From positions 20,798,812 through 20,862,811 of the forward strand of contig CATQJL010000112.1 in NCBI GenBank assembly GCA_958299035.1: DNA of 64,000 bases, written 5' to 3'. Position 1 is the first letter of the stretch. Every line of letters begins with the position of its first letter. Source of the DNA: Cylicocyclus nassatus (lineage: Eukaryota > Nematoda > Chromadorea > Rhabditida > Strongylidae). The position numbers and the translations under genes were made by a program. The notes beneath the pieces were generated by a model, which saw only the letters and a program-made list of their open reading frames with translations, was not told the DNA's origin and made no database searches. Positions 1-11,300 of this stretch are shown in pieces.

Positions 1-134
1 TGGGAGGTCTCCGGAGCACAAAACGAGAAGTCTCCGGAGCACAAAATGGGAGGGCTTCGGAGCACAAATGGGAGGTCTCCGGAGCACAAAATGGGAGGGC
101 TCCGGAGCACAAAATGGGAGGTCTCTGGAGCACG
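1..134. repeat. Minisatellite, about 24-bp unit, cut by window edge
   Basis: About six tandem copies of a unit of the form GGGAGGTCTCCGGAGCACAA, with small variants (GGGAGGGCTCCGG, GAGAAGTCTCC). It continues off the left edge, so the full copy number is unknown. No gene is associated. Confidence 0.9.
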
Positions 135-1339
135 AGTGGCAATTCCCCGCTGGAAAAACCCCGCATCTCTGCCATTTCTGCTCCGGAGGTATGTCGTCGA
201 CTGTCTGAGATAAACCATAAGGCACTAAAGCGACAGCGCAGTTGGTACCCTTGTGGATGAGATATTCATCCCGAAACCATATCTCGCTACCGTACTTGGC
301 GGACGATTCGCATATTTTTACATCATTTGCGTAAGAACTGACCGCCCTCATAATGGATGCGCACAAAACCTTGCAAGCTGATGCAGGTCATCCGCTAACT
401 ACAGTACTGAGACAGGCCTGTAAATGTAACATCAATCGTGGAGCGAACGACCCTTGTATTTAATAGAATTAGGTGATAGCACTTCCTTTGGGGCTATCAT
501 TGCCTTCGGAGTAAGAAGTCGCTACACTGGGAATGTACAGGTTGCGTAAAATCTAGCAACTCGCGCCCTTTAGACATTAACGCGCGAGGCAGTTGAAATA
601 GGGTCCCAATGCGCTATAAGCTTGTCACGGGCGAACAGAGCGCGCACCTTTTTAGATCTATTTTCGTAGGCTTTTGAATTCTTCTACTCGAAACATACTC
701 TGCGATGTCGAAAACAACATGAAAGTAGACAGGAAAATTCCAGAACGCAAGTTACAGCATATGGTCCCTTGCGTCGCTTAATGTACAAAGTAAAGAATTG
801 TGAAGTCTACTGCCGAACGAAGGCGAAAAAACATTATTAGTTGAGTGCGAACACGGCGCGTGCATAGCTAGACTAACATGGGGAGGAAGCAGGTCGTTCG
901 AAGGGAGAGGTCCTGAGCCGACATCCGCCACTGCGCATTTCTCTCCATCACAACGCGTGTTAGGCTCCGAGCACTGTGCTGCATGGAACTGTTCCCGGAC
1001 TTCGGGATCAGTATCAACTAGTCTCAGGAGTCGGCGTAGATAGAGCCTGTTGGCGACCTATTGTGCTCTACCCCAACGTTATAAACCCTGCCACTCATGC
1101 GTCCTGTGGCTAATACAATCGCGTTTGCGCCCCTAGGTTTGCGTCTTTGTCCAGTAGTGGAACTGTTGTTTGGTCATGAAAATGTGGAGCTGAAGTGACA
1201 GTGCTTATGACATTTAAGGCAAACTATTCGCTAGTGCGGATATTTTCCAATATATAGAATCGTGAGCTCAATTCAAAAATCTTCCAATAGCGGGGAATTG
1301 CGGCGGGTCCCGAAGCGAACGCTCTTCTAAATAACCCCC
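135..1339. other. Intergenic DNA with no supported gene
   Basis: No open frame with coding character and no splice-compatible exons seen. The piece around 960-1010 (GTTCCCGGACTTCGGGATCA) is a fragment of the palindromic MITE found complete at 1340-1454. The piece at 805-850 resembles the edge of a GAACGAAGGCG-type repeat seen elsewhere in the window. Confidence 0.6.
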
Positions 1340-1454
1340 TTAGGCTGCGTTCATGCTGATCCCGAAGTCCGGGAACAGTTCCAGCACAGCGCTTGAAATG
1401 AACGCTGTGCTGAAACTGTTCCCGGATTTCGAAATCAGTCTGAACGCAGCCTTA
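1340..1454. mobile_element. Near-perfect palindromic MITE, family A, copy 1
   Basis: The left arm starts TAGGCTGCGTTCATGCTGAT and the right arm ends in its near complement (TCAGTCTGAACGCAGCCTTA). The arms are about 55 bp and leave almost no spacer. TA sits on both sides, as expected for TA-targeting (Tc1/mariner-type) insertions. A second full copy lies at 53890-54003, and fragments lie near 960-1010 and 47886-47955. No coding capacity. Confidence 0.85.
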
Positions 1455-3579
1455 GATTAGGTTCACTAGTATCTATGAGCACACGAGCAACGATGATTAA
1501 CACAGCACTGCTGACACGCAAACCCGCCCATTTCGCTTTTTCACGAATAAAACAACGTTTTGATATTTTTACATGCAACAATTTCTGCATTCAGTGCGTC
1601 AGAGGCCATGGAAATGAAAGGCCCCCACACCGGGATAACACTTAACAAAATCTCCTCTCAAAAGCCCCAACTTTTTTTATTGATGAGTAAGAGCTATGAC
1701 TGTTACTCGTAGGCAAATTCTGGCTAGAAGGCCAGAACGCGCGCAGTGGTGTGATTGCATTGCGCGGAGCTGTCGCGTTACATTGTATAATTGGTGGTAA
1801 GGCGTGCGTGTCGATTTGCACAACCGAATTTTGAATGTGCGCAATGGTAGAAACATTTAATTTTCTATGCGGAAGAGTAAGATCAGGTGCCTTTGCCTGA
1901 ACTCCGACGGCTAGAACTATACCTCCCGCCGAAAATCATGTTGGAATAAAGCGTTGGCGCTGACATCTCCTTCGACCTCTCGTCTGAAATACGATAAAAG
2001 AAGTATCTAGGACATTACATCTATCTGGATGCGATAGATGCAGTAGGCAATCAGATTTCACGAATCTTTTCAGATTTTCGCTTTCGATGTAACTCAGTAT
2101 GTACCTATTATCCATGTACCTAATTGACCTATCGCAGGAAAGATTAAATCAATTCGTGAAAAGTGACTGTCTACCGAATTTAATGAGGCACTTCTGTACA
2201 TCAGAAATGCGCCTCGCTGAGCTTGGTCGAACAGTGCCCTTGTATCCGAATCGTCTATTTTAAACCAAGATAGAGCGATGCGACGCGGAGTTATGAACTG
2301 CGGTGAATTTCAGTAATTTTTTTATGGATTATGAGCGATATGCAGGCACAAGTGTGGGAAGCTCAGCATCGTCTGAAAACTTGTGAATTTTCATTTTCTT
2401 GTTTTCTAGCGGGGTGAGAAAAATAGAAACGCATTTACAAATGTTTGAGGTGAGATGCACGAAGTTTGAGGTGAGATGCGTAAGCAAGTTAGATGTAGGA
2501 CTCTTGGACGATGTTTCGATTTTTTCTTAATCTTGAACATCTAGATCTTCTTAGCTTTTGCTTTCAAACTTCGCGAGGATCGAAGTTGTGAAACTTACTT
2601 TGCGTGATCTTGAAACCTTTTCGATTTCAAAATTTCTTGTATAAAAACTTCAGTATCGAGAAATTCGACAATGATTTCGCTTACCTTGGCAAATGCAATC
2701 CCATCCTTATAAACATACTGGGACTCTTTTTTCTTTGTTTTTGATATTTTTCTCAAAAAAAGTTTCCGACACAAAACGAATAAGTGCAGATTTCATTATT
2801 TCTTTTTTCTTGTCACCATTCAAGACTCGACCAGAACAAGATGTTATGAACAGCTCCCAGCATTTATACACGATAATCGTCTCGTTGTATACTTGTGTTT
2901 TGCCGTAAAGCGCACATAAATTAGCGTCTTTCAGTGGCTAAGTCGCGTTGTCGAACAAAATTGCGATGACACACAGACATCACATGGGCCACATTCAATT
3001 TCTGTTGGAATGCCTGTCTGCCTTTTTTACATCGTCATATCCTTCCTTGCTAATCTTGTTTATAAAAAAATGCGATCTCCGAAAAATGTTTCACATGCTG
3101 GTTTCAACACTGGAATTTTTCGGGAAAAATTATAGAAGTCGTTTCTGCAAGAGATTGTTTCACAATTCTATGAGTATCATCGAAGTTAATCAGCCCAGTC
3201 TCGAACTGAGAACTGACAGGATGAAAACGAAGTTAGAAAACTTTCCAGAATTTCATGATTTTATGCGTCTTTCTCATATAATCCAAAACCTGTTCATTCT
3301 ACCTAATTTTTCTTAGCAGCTCTGTAACAGAGGAAAAATGCATTTTTCGAAATTGCTTGTCCGTCTAAATTTACCGTCTGTTTTGTCTCAAGACGATTTT
3401 TGGAGTATTCAACCATTTTTCTAAGAGAATTCGTCCTAGCATCCTAGCACTACATCAAAAGATCATGGAGATTTCAAGTCAGGGGCAATTAAGCAGGATT
3501 TGGTTGAAGTTCTTGTAATCAAGAACCTTCAAAGTTACCGTCCACACAGGACACGGGTGACGGGATTTTGATATTATAT
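1455..3579. other. Intergenic DNA with no supported gene
   Basis: Open frames at 2693-2908 and 2948-3316 are AT-rich, have no recognisable domain and lack consistent flanking exons. I do not support them as genes. A small direct duplication (GAAGTTTGAGGTGAGATGC) is visible around 2440-2480. Confidence 0.55.
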
Positions 3580-3940
3580 TATAGCAGAGCCCCTGACTGA
3601 GCAAACACCCAAGTGCAAGAGATATCTAGAGCGAGAAAACCGCCCCAGAAGAAGAAGCGGCCACCATGACTCCGCCCATCAACGTGGGTGGTCTGAAGAG
3701 GAAAAAGTCGAAATTTGGGCTTCATGGTAGACACAAATATCGCAAATTCGTTGACCAAAAGAAGGGCGGGTTTATGACATCTGGATACGTTGAAGCAAGT
3801 CCGGGCTCTTTCTTTTCACACCACCCACGTTAGTGGGCGGAGTCATCGTGGCCGCTTCTACTTTTGGGGCGGTTTTCTTGCTTTGGAATTTATCTTATGT
3901 ATGAAACGTGGGTGTTTGCTTAGCTAGGGGCCCCGCTATT
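3580..3940. mobile_element. MITE with long terminal inverted repeats
   Basis: Left end ATAGCAGAGCCCCTGACTGA and right end TAGCTAGGGGCCCCGCTAT are inverted copies. The similarity continues inward over more than 100 bases (GCGGCCACCATGACTCCGCC against GGCGGAGTCATCGTGGCCGC). The core has no ORF of note. It lies just upstream of the chemoreceptor gene. Confidence 0.8.
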
Positions 3941-4325
3941 ATTTCTTACAAAATCTCATCACCCGCAATTTTTGGCGCACGACGCCTTTGAATCCACGAA
4001 ATATCATGTATGACCAGCCTTGTAAGAGATCAGACTAAATGAACAGAACAAAAATGAAATTGAGCTGCTCAAGCACGTGAAACAAGTCGCGGTTTCCATT
4101 CTTGGTATGAGGTAGCATAACTGAAGCTAAAATTTCAACATTCACAAAAGTGACGCTTCTTCTTTATTTCCGAATCTTCTTCCTCCATATTTTGCTTTAA
4201 ACACTGACCCTTGAAATTCCTATAATAAATCGCTCAAAATTCTCAAAGCCCGATGCAGCTGAGCAATTTTGCTAACAACAAAAATAGACTTAAGTACAGC
4301 AAAATAATTTTATAGGTAGAAACAT

Positions 4326-7004
4326 ATGAACTGTATACCGGATGCGCCTGAGATTCTCAGACGTCTGCCATGGATTACAGCGAACTGCTTGCACATAGTT
4401 TTATCATTTGCTACTATATTACTATCAATCAAATTCGTCTCAAAACTAAGAAAATCCGGTCTACTAAATGCTTCAACTGTAATGTTGATGCTGCTATTTA
4501 CTGCATTTGCCAATGTGCATGCTGTCGTCCTCATAGTGATTCAGGTTAGTAGAAGAACATATTTCGCGCGATTATAATTTCCGCGCGTTCTGGCGAGTTT
4601 TCAGCGGTTTATAACATTTGTTAGATTACTTTGGATGTAAGGAATACGATGCACTTGCATAAACTTACAAAAATGCATACCATGCGAAATTTGCGTGGTG
4701 GATTGAAAAACAACAGGCAAATCGCCAAACCGCATGGTACCGCAAGTCGTGCAAAGTATAAAGGCAGGACGAAGGCGCAGAAGCAGCATTAGTTGAGCGG
4801 GCGCGAACGCAACGCGCGCGCACCGTTGTAAATCCTGCGCCTCATGCGCTCTGCGGCTAAAAGCCGCGCCCGCGCTTAAAGATATTGCGCCTTCGTCATG
4901 CAGCAGCCTATAGTCTATTCAAATTGTAGTGTGTTCGAACGACGCATCCACTTGCGAGGCTTCGCACTCCTTCCAGGGGACGTTTGGTTTGAGCAATCAA
5001 ACTGGTCTCATTGGTTGGAAATTAGCACGCGACACCACCGCGCTGCGCATGCATAGCCAAACACAAAAAGGACAATGCATTTGAGACATACTGCTTTGAC
5101 TCCTAAAATAATGACTGCCTCATAAATGCTTTAGGTATACGGTATCATCAACAGTGCTATACACACGGATGCATGCAGTCTTAGCATGAAGACATCAAAT
5201 TGTGCAATTTTCAATTTCACCTTATTGTCGTGTGTGGTCGGAATGACAATTTGCCAAAATGCTCTATGGATCGATCGTCTAGCGGCCACCATACGTCATA
5301 AGCTCCACCATCAACATGCTAAATGCTTTGGTGGTTCATTATGTGCTTTAGTGGTAAGCGATTTGATGCACTATACCTTTGGAAATTGCTCCACATTCAA
5401 ATTTTAGCGCTGTATAACCGAAAGAAACTGTTTCAGATTTCTCTAGCCGTTTTGGTGCCTTTATTCATACTATACGATGATCCTTATGATGATGTAGTAC
5501 TGACGTGCCTGTTCATTCCAGCTGGTAGTTCAGTTGAAGTAAATCGCTTGTTCAACGCGTTCCTCATATTGAACCTAGTAGCTGTGACTGCAAATATTAT
5601 ACTGTATCTTGTGAATCGGCGAAGACAGAAGACGTAAGTACCTTCACACTGGGTAATCAGTGGCCCGCGACATATTTGAGAAAAAATTCTTCAACTTCCT
5701 GGATTCCTGAGAAGTCCGCATCTGTTACATTTCCTCAACATAATACACCTTACCCTTCAGCCGCCAGCACACGACTGTATTAGTTGGAAAGGCATACCCT
5801 TGACTCTAATTCTTAGCCCCGAAACCGGATAGTGTGCAAAATAAAACATAAAAAAATTGTGAAACTCTTTTGCATGTTCCTAGAATTTAATCTAAATGCT
5901 TAAAACAATGGTAGGTACCAGTGGCGTACCGAGGGGGGGGGGGGCGGGGGGGGGGGGCGCCCCCCCCCCCCCCGAGAATGGGTCGCGAAATTTTTGAAAG
6001 TTACTTATATGGGTTATAAAAATATGTAAGTGACTTGTTTATTTTTGTAAATAATTAAAATAATTTTTAAAAATTTTTAAAAATTCAAATTAGCCTTGTA
6101 AAAAAATTTTTTTCGGGGGCGTGGCTGATGCCACGCCCCCTTTTTCCATATTTTAGGGGTCGGGGACCCGAAAAAATTTTGGGAAGCACTCCCAAAATTT
6201 TTTCGGAGTGCGTGGCTAACGCCACGCATCTTCTTTAGAAAAAAATTTTTGTCGCCCCCCCCCCCCCCCCCGAGCCGAAATCCTGGGTACGCCACTGGTA
6301 GGTACATAATCGTTTTTTTGTTTTTTGAAATTCTTATTGACCGCCCACGCCCCCTTTATCTAAGATTGTGTCTTTTATCTAGGATCTGGGTTATGGACCC
6401 GCAAAGATTTTGGAAAGCACCCCAAAAATTCTTGTCCCATCTCCCCCCCCCCCCCCACGCACCGAGGAAACCCTGGGACCCTCTAAACTGAGCTCAGAAA
6501 TTATTCAAGGTTGAGAATGCGAAATCCTAGCGTCGTCAGTGGGCCCTATTTTTAGAGTTGCAAGATATTTTATACTGTCAGAATAATGCACAATAATGTC
6601 TGTTTAGATTACGATTCAATGTAACAAAACGCTATCGATCATTTGAAAATATTCTCATATCGAAATGGGTAGGAATGGTGGTGTCTGTTCAATTCATATT
6701 TCTAATGACATATTCGCTAGCTATGTTCCTCATTAGAACAAAAAGTCAAAACATGCATGAGGTGACCAAGCAAGTACTTAGAATCTGGTTTTATGTAAGT
6801 CCTACTTCTTCTTCAACCAAATTTGCAGCATGCATTAGCTTTCATTTCCAGGTTGTTCCTTTCTCAACCGTTGCACTACCGTTGATTTCGATTCTCGCGT
6901 TTCGAATTTTTCGAAAGCATCGAGCGGCAGCTATAACGCGAATGACAAGCATGAAAGCTGACGACAACACCTACATGAAACATCTGATGAAAATGTGGAG
7001 TTAG
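4326..7004 (+). CDS. Seven-transmembrane chemoreceptor, Srab/Sra/Srb-like
   Basis: Five exons by my reading: 4326-4544, 5135-5353, 5437-5633, 6608-6794 and 6852-7004. All phases close to give 324 residues, the usual length for nematode serpentine receptors. Hydrophobic segments: TM1 near residues 20-40, TM2 about 47-73, TM3 about 92-117 followed by W-I-D-R-L-A-A-T-I (the place of the E-R-x-x-A-T motif), TM4 about 147-162, TM5 about 185-207, TM6 about 232-256 and TM7 about 275-295. The K-R-Y-R-S-F-E-N stretch before TM6 matches the R-Y-Q-x-x-E-N signature of the Sra superfamily. The third intron (5634-6607) contains a complete hAT-type MITE and a truncated one. Known role of the family: chemosensation at the membrane of sensory cilia; the ligand cannot be inferred. 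The exact subfamily (Srab rather than Sra or Srb) is uncertain. Confidence 0.85.
4763..4908. repeat. Small inverted repeat in receptor intron 1
   Basis: AGGACGAAGGCGCAGAAGCA on the left is answered by GCGCCTTCGTCATGCAGCAG on the right; the core is GC-rich. It lies inside intron 1 (4545-5134). GACGAAGGCG-type ends recur at 13480, 28170, 53460 and 60050, suggesting a dispersed MITE family. Confidence 0.6.
5919..6297. mobile_element. hAT-type MITE with G/C tracts and an 8-bp target duplication
   Basis: Terminal inverted repeats are CAGTGGCGTACC and GGTACGCCACTG. The sequence GTAGGTAC flanks both sides exactly (5911-5918 and 6298-6305). An 8-bp duplication with CAGTGGCG-type ends is characteristic of the hAT superfamily. 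Long homopolymer G and C runs lie just inside both ends. The core repeats the A/T-rich block (AATTTTTAAAAATTCAAATT) shared with 17608-17872 and 59029-59390. It sits in intron 3 of the receptor gene. An open frame crossing it on the minus strand is an artefact of the G/C tracts. Confidence 0.9.
6320..6480. mobile_element. Truncated hAT-type MITE fragment
   Basis: Contains GGACCCGCAAAGATTTTGG, the tract of 14-15 C residues and the end CCCTGGGACC, all matching one half of the family complete at 5919-6297. No matching left end seen. Lies in intron 3 of the receptor gene. Confidence 0.65.
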
Positions 7005-7459
7005 AAGAAGGAATAAATACTTCAGATTTTTTATACTTACACAGTACAGAGCAACGGATTACGATACTCATACTAAAAAACTATTTTACAAAGCTATGAA
7101 GTTTTGAAATTTTGAAAAGTTATTTTGATTATGGACAAATATAAACAAGTCACTTGCACAATTTTATAACCCAAATGACCCATAACCTATAATCCACTCG
7201 AGATAATATAAAATTAAATAACAGAAAGAAGGAACACGAATGTTTATGGATAATGACTTGTATCTTACTTATGGTCTGTGTCTAAGCTCAATTTGCGCAC
7301 AACCGGTTTCGAGGCCAAGAAGTATGCCAGGTCTGGAATGTTTACTTGTCTATGCATTCTCTGAACAGGAAAGCTACCTAACTTAACTGAAGTGAACTGA
7401 AGTGCAATGATATCCCATGTTCGGCTTTGAATGAATCTTGGCATGGTGCTGAATCCTTA
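7005..7459. other. Intergenic stretch
   Basis: No gene seen. Around 7130-7175 lies a remnant of the hAT-type MITE core (ATAAACAAGTCACTTGCACA), showing a further decayed copy. Confidence 0.5.
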
Positions 7460-7860
7460 TGTGCAGTTGTTAAGCCTTGACCAAGATTGTTACAACTCTT
7501 TTATTAGGCTTACGTTTCGGCTGATTCGCCTTCTTCAGAGCCTAAAAAGTGAGCAGTAAATGAAATCTACCCTCCAGTTGTCTTATCGTCACAGGAAAAG
7601 GGAAAGTTGTGAATGCCTATAGACAGCTCACCTTAAACCTGCCGAGTGAGGACTGCAGACCACCACTGACATGCGTTGAGTGACTAGTGAGCTACGGCAC
7701 CTGGGTATGAGGGTGTTGGTCAAACCCGCATAACTCCAGGAACGGCGCGAGTTCGTTTGTGGCTGTGGCACTTTTTAGGCTCTGAAGAAGGCGAATCAGC
7801 CGAAACGAAAGCCTAATAAAAGAGTTGTAACAATCTTGGTCAAGGCTTAACAACTGCACA
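7460..7860. mobile_element. MITE with about 90-bp nearly perfect terminal inverted repeats
   Basis: Left arm begins TGTGCAGTTGTTAAGCCTTG and the right arm ends CAAGGCTTAACAACTGCACA. The match continues to GCCTAAAAAGTG / CACTTTTTAGGC, about 90 bases each. The spacer is about 200 bases with no coding frame. The near identity of the arms suggests recent activity or recent arm homogenisation. Minus-strand open frames here are arm artefacts. Confidence 0.9.
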
Positions 7861-8353
7861 TGAAGTGCAATGATATGACACTTATTGCAAACTCCGTTGA
7901 AAATGGTTTTTTTTTTCTCCAACTTTGTGCGGTACTGACAGGCCATTCGAAAATCGTGACAATGGTGCGACCGCTCGCGACATGCACACAGTTCCGGCAA
8001 GCGCATTTTCTTGTTTTTCATCTCTACTCGAATGTTTCTCTGTTCACATATGTTAGTATTTAGATTTCGACAAATAAGTGAATAAGCTGAGCGTTGAGAT
8101 GATGCTTTTTCAAATGAGCATTTTAGGCTCCTGTGGGTAGACCGTAGTCAAATTCGTCGTCACGGTTTCGAAGATGACCTATAATTTTGCTAGTCGAGGT
8201 AGCGTACAAGATTTGAGCGCTTTGCACTCAGTAACGGACAAGCTTCAACAGCATCTTGCATTCAAATATAAACAACAATTACATGATCTATGATGGAAAG
8301 CATAAGGCATCCGATGTTTTTTCTAGAATGAATTTGCTCAAAAGGATGCGAAG

Positions 8354-11300
8354 TCAACGATAAGTTCGCGACATGTACTCTGAATAGGGATCCACCAGTT
8401 CGCAATAGTCTTCGCCTATGCACACCAAAAGTCGATCATCAAAATCGTTGCGAAGCAAGGCCAGACGCTTATGTAGAGGGTGATGTTCCACGTATTTGTT
8501 GAAAAAGGGACTGAAGTGTTGCAAACTTTGAGACTTGGAAAAAATTGATAAAAAATGCAATGCAAAGGTGAACAAGCGGCGCGTCCTACGGTATTGCTAT
8601 TTCGGACCATACGACTCACCGGTGGGTCGTATTTTTAAACTTTGCAAGGTTAAGAAGAATCTGCTTGAGACTTCAGCATGGTTAGGAACAGATGGAGTTC
8701 TAACTAGAAGTCTACCTTCGGGACCATCGGACTCGTCGGCAAAAATAAGAGCGAAAAATTAGGCACCAATGGGTCGTAAGTTCGAAACGGCAGAATCGAC
8801 AAAAGCCTAGCCGTGTAAGTGTTAAAGACCAGTTTTCGCAGAGTTTCAAACAACTTACATGTTTTCACAACTGGACTGAATTCTGTTCGTGTTCACATTT
8901 TCAAGGACCAAGTCGTGGTTAAATGTCTTCGTTTCCAAAATACAAATCTTGACTATTTTTCGCCTGCCTTCTACCCATTGCTGAAAAGGGTACGGAACAA
9001 TTGGGGAGTATACAGGGTGTTCCAAAAAATGTGCACACTGTTGGATCGTTAAAGGCAGTGGATCGGTAGAATGAGACCCGTGGCAAAACAAGGTCACAGG
9101 GTAGGGGCCCCACAATGGAACCTATCGACCAAAGTGCGATCTTCCTCTGCCACTTCTAACCCCCGAAATTTCAACGCGGAAGCAGCGCTCATCTCCTCTC
9201 CTCTCCGACCCCGCCCACCCCATGGACGAGTGACTACCACGGTCAGAGCGCGCATGCCGCTATGCTATACATAAGGGTCCCGCAACCAATCTGCGTCTTC
9301 GAGGGAGACGGCCCATCTGAACCGCTAACATTAGCAGCCTAATTACTGCGCGCCTCTGATTGGGTGCTGCCGCCGCTTGGGTGAACGAGAGCTATGCTGT
9401 CGTTAGAGACGTCTGAATTGGACGCAAAGGCGTTCTCATGATAAAAGAATCAAACAAGATTTCGATTCCCATGAAACTCGAAAATGTTTTATTTGGGCGG
9501 CTTAGGTAAATTCTTCAGCTTACACGTGCAGACTTCATGGTGTTCTGAAAGCTGGGATGGGCGAAGAAATCACGAAATGGCCTTAGAAACATGCAACCTT
9601 TCCAACTTTTTGTCTTCATAATTCGAACATCTTTACTATCATTGTCGTGTGCCTCACTTGCTTTGGAATGCTCAGAAATATTTGAAAACTTTGCTATATT
9701 TTGAGAAAGGCGACGTAATTAGCGTTGCCCGGGCAGAGTAATTAGCGCTAGGACAGTGCGGTTCAGAAGGGCACACACCCCGTCTTCGAAATTGCGGGCT
9801 TCGCGTTCACTCGTTCGTAGGGTGGGCGGGACCGGAGAAGAGAGGAGATGAGCGCTGCTTTCACTTTGAAATTTCGGGGGTTAGAAGTGGGAGAGAAAGA
9901 TCGAACTTTGGCCCATAGGTTCCATTATGGGGGCTCCTACCCTGTGACCTCGTTTTGCCACGGGTCTCATTCTGCCGATCCACTGCCTTTAATAACTTCC
10001 TTGCTTTGATGTCTTTAGCAGGCCCTTAGGCACCGTTCTGTAAAGCGAGGTTCAACATACATAGATTCACAGTATGGAGCAAAACATCCATCGCTCTTCA
10101 TTACTTTGGGATTACGGTAGGAACTTCGACAAAGCTTTCAGGCCGTTGAAGGCCATATTCTGCCTCGGAAGAAAACCAAGCAAGTTGAACTTATACTATG
10201 GTAATGGAAGCCGCTGATTTCGAATATGAAACTTCCACTTTACTGTGATGCCTCTTTCCTAAGTTATTCCAGGTAAACCGTAATAACCGAACTCCAAGCA
10301 TTTGTCAGATTACACCGTCTAGAAAGCTGGAAATACTCGTGAAAAGTTGATGGAATCAGCCTACGCAAAAACCTGTACGATTTCTCAGACTTTTTGAAAA
10401 ATATTTTGTCAGATGGCATAATTTACAATGGTTCCATAGGCTAGAAGTTCTTCACTAATTCCACATTAATGAAGAGCGATTGGTGATTCGCTCACTGTAC
10501 ATTCAAGTTGAACCTCGCTCTGTGGGAGCGGCCGTAGTTTGCCGGCAACAGTTCCCGAGGTTGTTGAGGTTTCCGGCGTTGCAGGGGTTGCCAAGGTTGC
10601 TGTGGTTGCCGGCGTTGCCGAGGTCAGAGACAGCTTAGAGAGCGCGCGAAACGTGGAGGCTATCATGTGGTCCGAGAACGACCGGCAACCTCGGCAACCT
10701 CGGCAACTCGCTACCTCAGCAACCTCGGTAACCTCGGCAAAGCCGGCAACCTCCGCAACCATTACTGACAACCTATAGCCGTTCCCTAGAGAATGGTACC
10801 TAAACCTAAATGGCGAAAGACATCAAAGCAAGGAGGTTACTAACGATCAAACAGTGTGCACATTTTTTGGGGACACTGTATGTCCTTCCACAAATGCGAG
10901 CAAGAAAAGCCCTCCAGAATCTAAGATGACCACCACAGTCGCGAACTTTTCACAAAGTACCATAAGATGCTCCTTGGCTACATAATTGCTCAAAAAAGTA
11001 CGTACCAAGATCAACCCATTAATGCCTCTTTCCGAAATCCCAGATGCTTTAAGATCAAGCCATGACGCTCTTAGTTGAATAAGTTGTCCGTCATTAATCT
11101 CGCAAATAGCGTCAGTGTCGAGGTATGGAGCAGCCTTTACCTAATGGGAACAATTTTTTTCACTGAACGACAAGCCAGGGTTGCATTTACCACTTCAAAG
11201 TCGAAAAACACAGGATTTAAAATATTATCATCGTATGGGTATGGATCGCTGTTATAAAATCGTAATTCGCATCCGGGAGATACATGAGGCATAAGCAACG

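Larger units (their letters stand above)
9011..10880. mobile_element. Non-autonomous mariner-like element, host for further insertions
   Basis: Ends are CAGGGTGTTCCAAAAAATGT on the left and ACATTTTTTGGGGACACTG on the right, continuing inward to GATCGTTA / TAACGATC, about 38 bp each. TA lies at each outer edge. CAGGGTGTTCC ends are typical of mariner-class elements. No transposase frame is seen. The interior is other foldback elements (9049-9992 and a second between about 9993 and 10842). It lies wholly in the fifth intron of F-box gene 1, which keeps its frame. Confidence 0.8.

Noticed and set aside
1..134. Tandem repeats that could be taken for a CRISPR array
   Set aside because: Units are contiguous with no unique spacers; the surroundings are clearly eukaryotic.
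2948..3316. 122-codon plus-strand frame
   Set aside because: Low-complexity AT-rich sequence without domain, splice partners or a conserved copy.
6077..6307. Minus-strand open frame with a glycine run across the hAT-type MITE
   Set aside because: Created by the C/G homopolymers and element arms; no start context, splice support or domain.
10466..10778. Long frames on both strands with Val/Ala/Glu repeats
   Set aside because: A 9-bp repeat is a multiple of three and stays open on both strands by construction.
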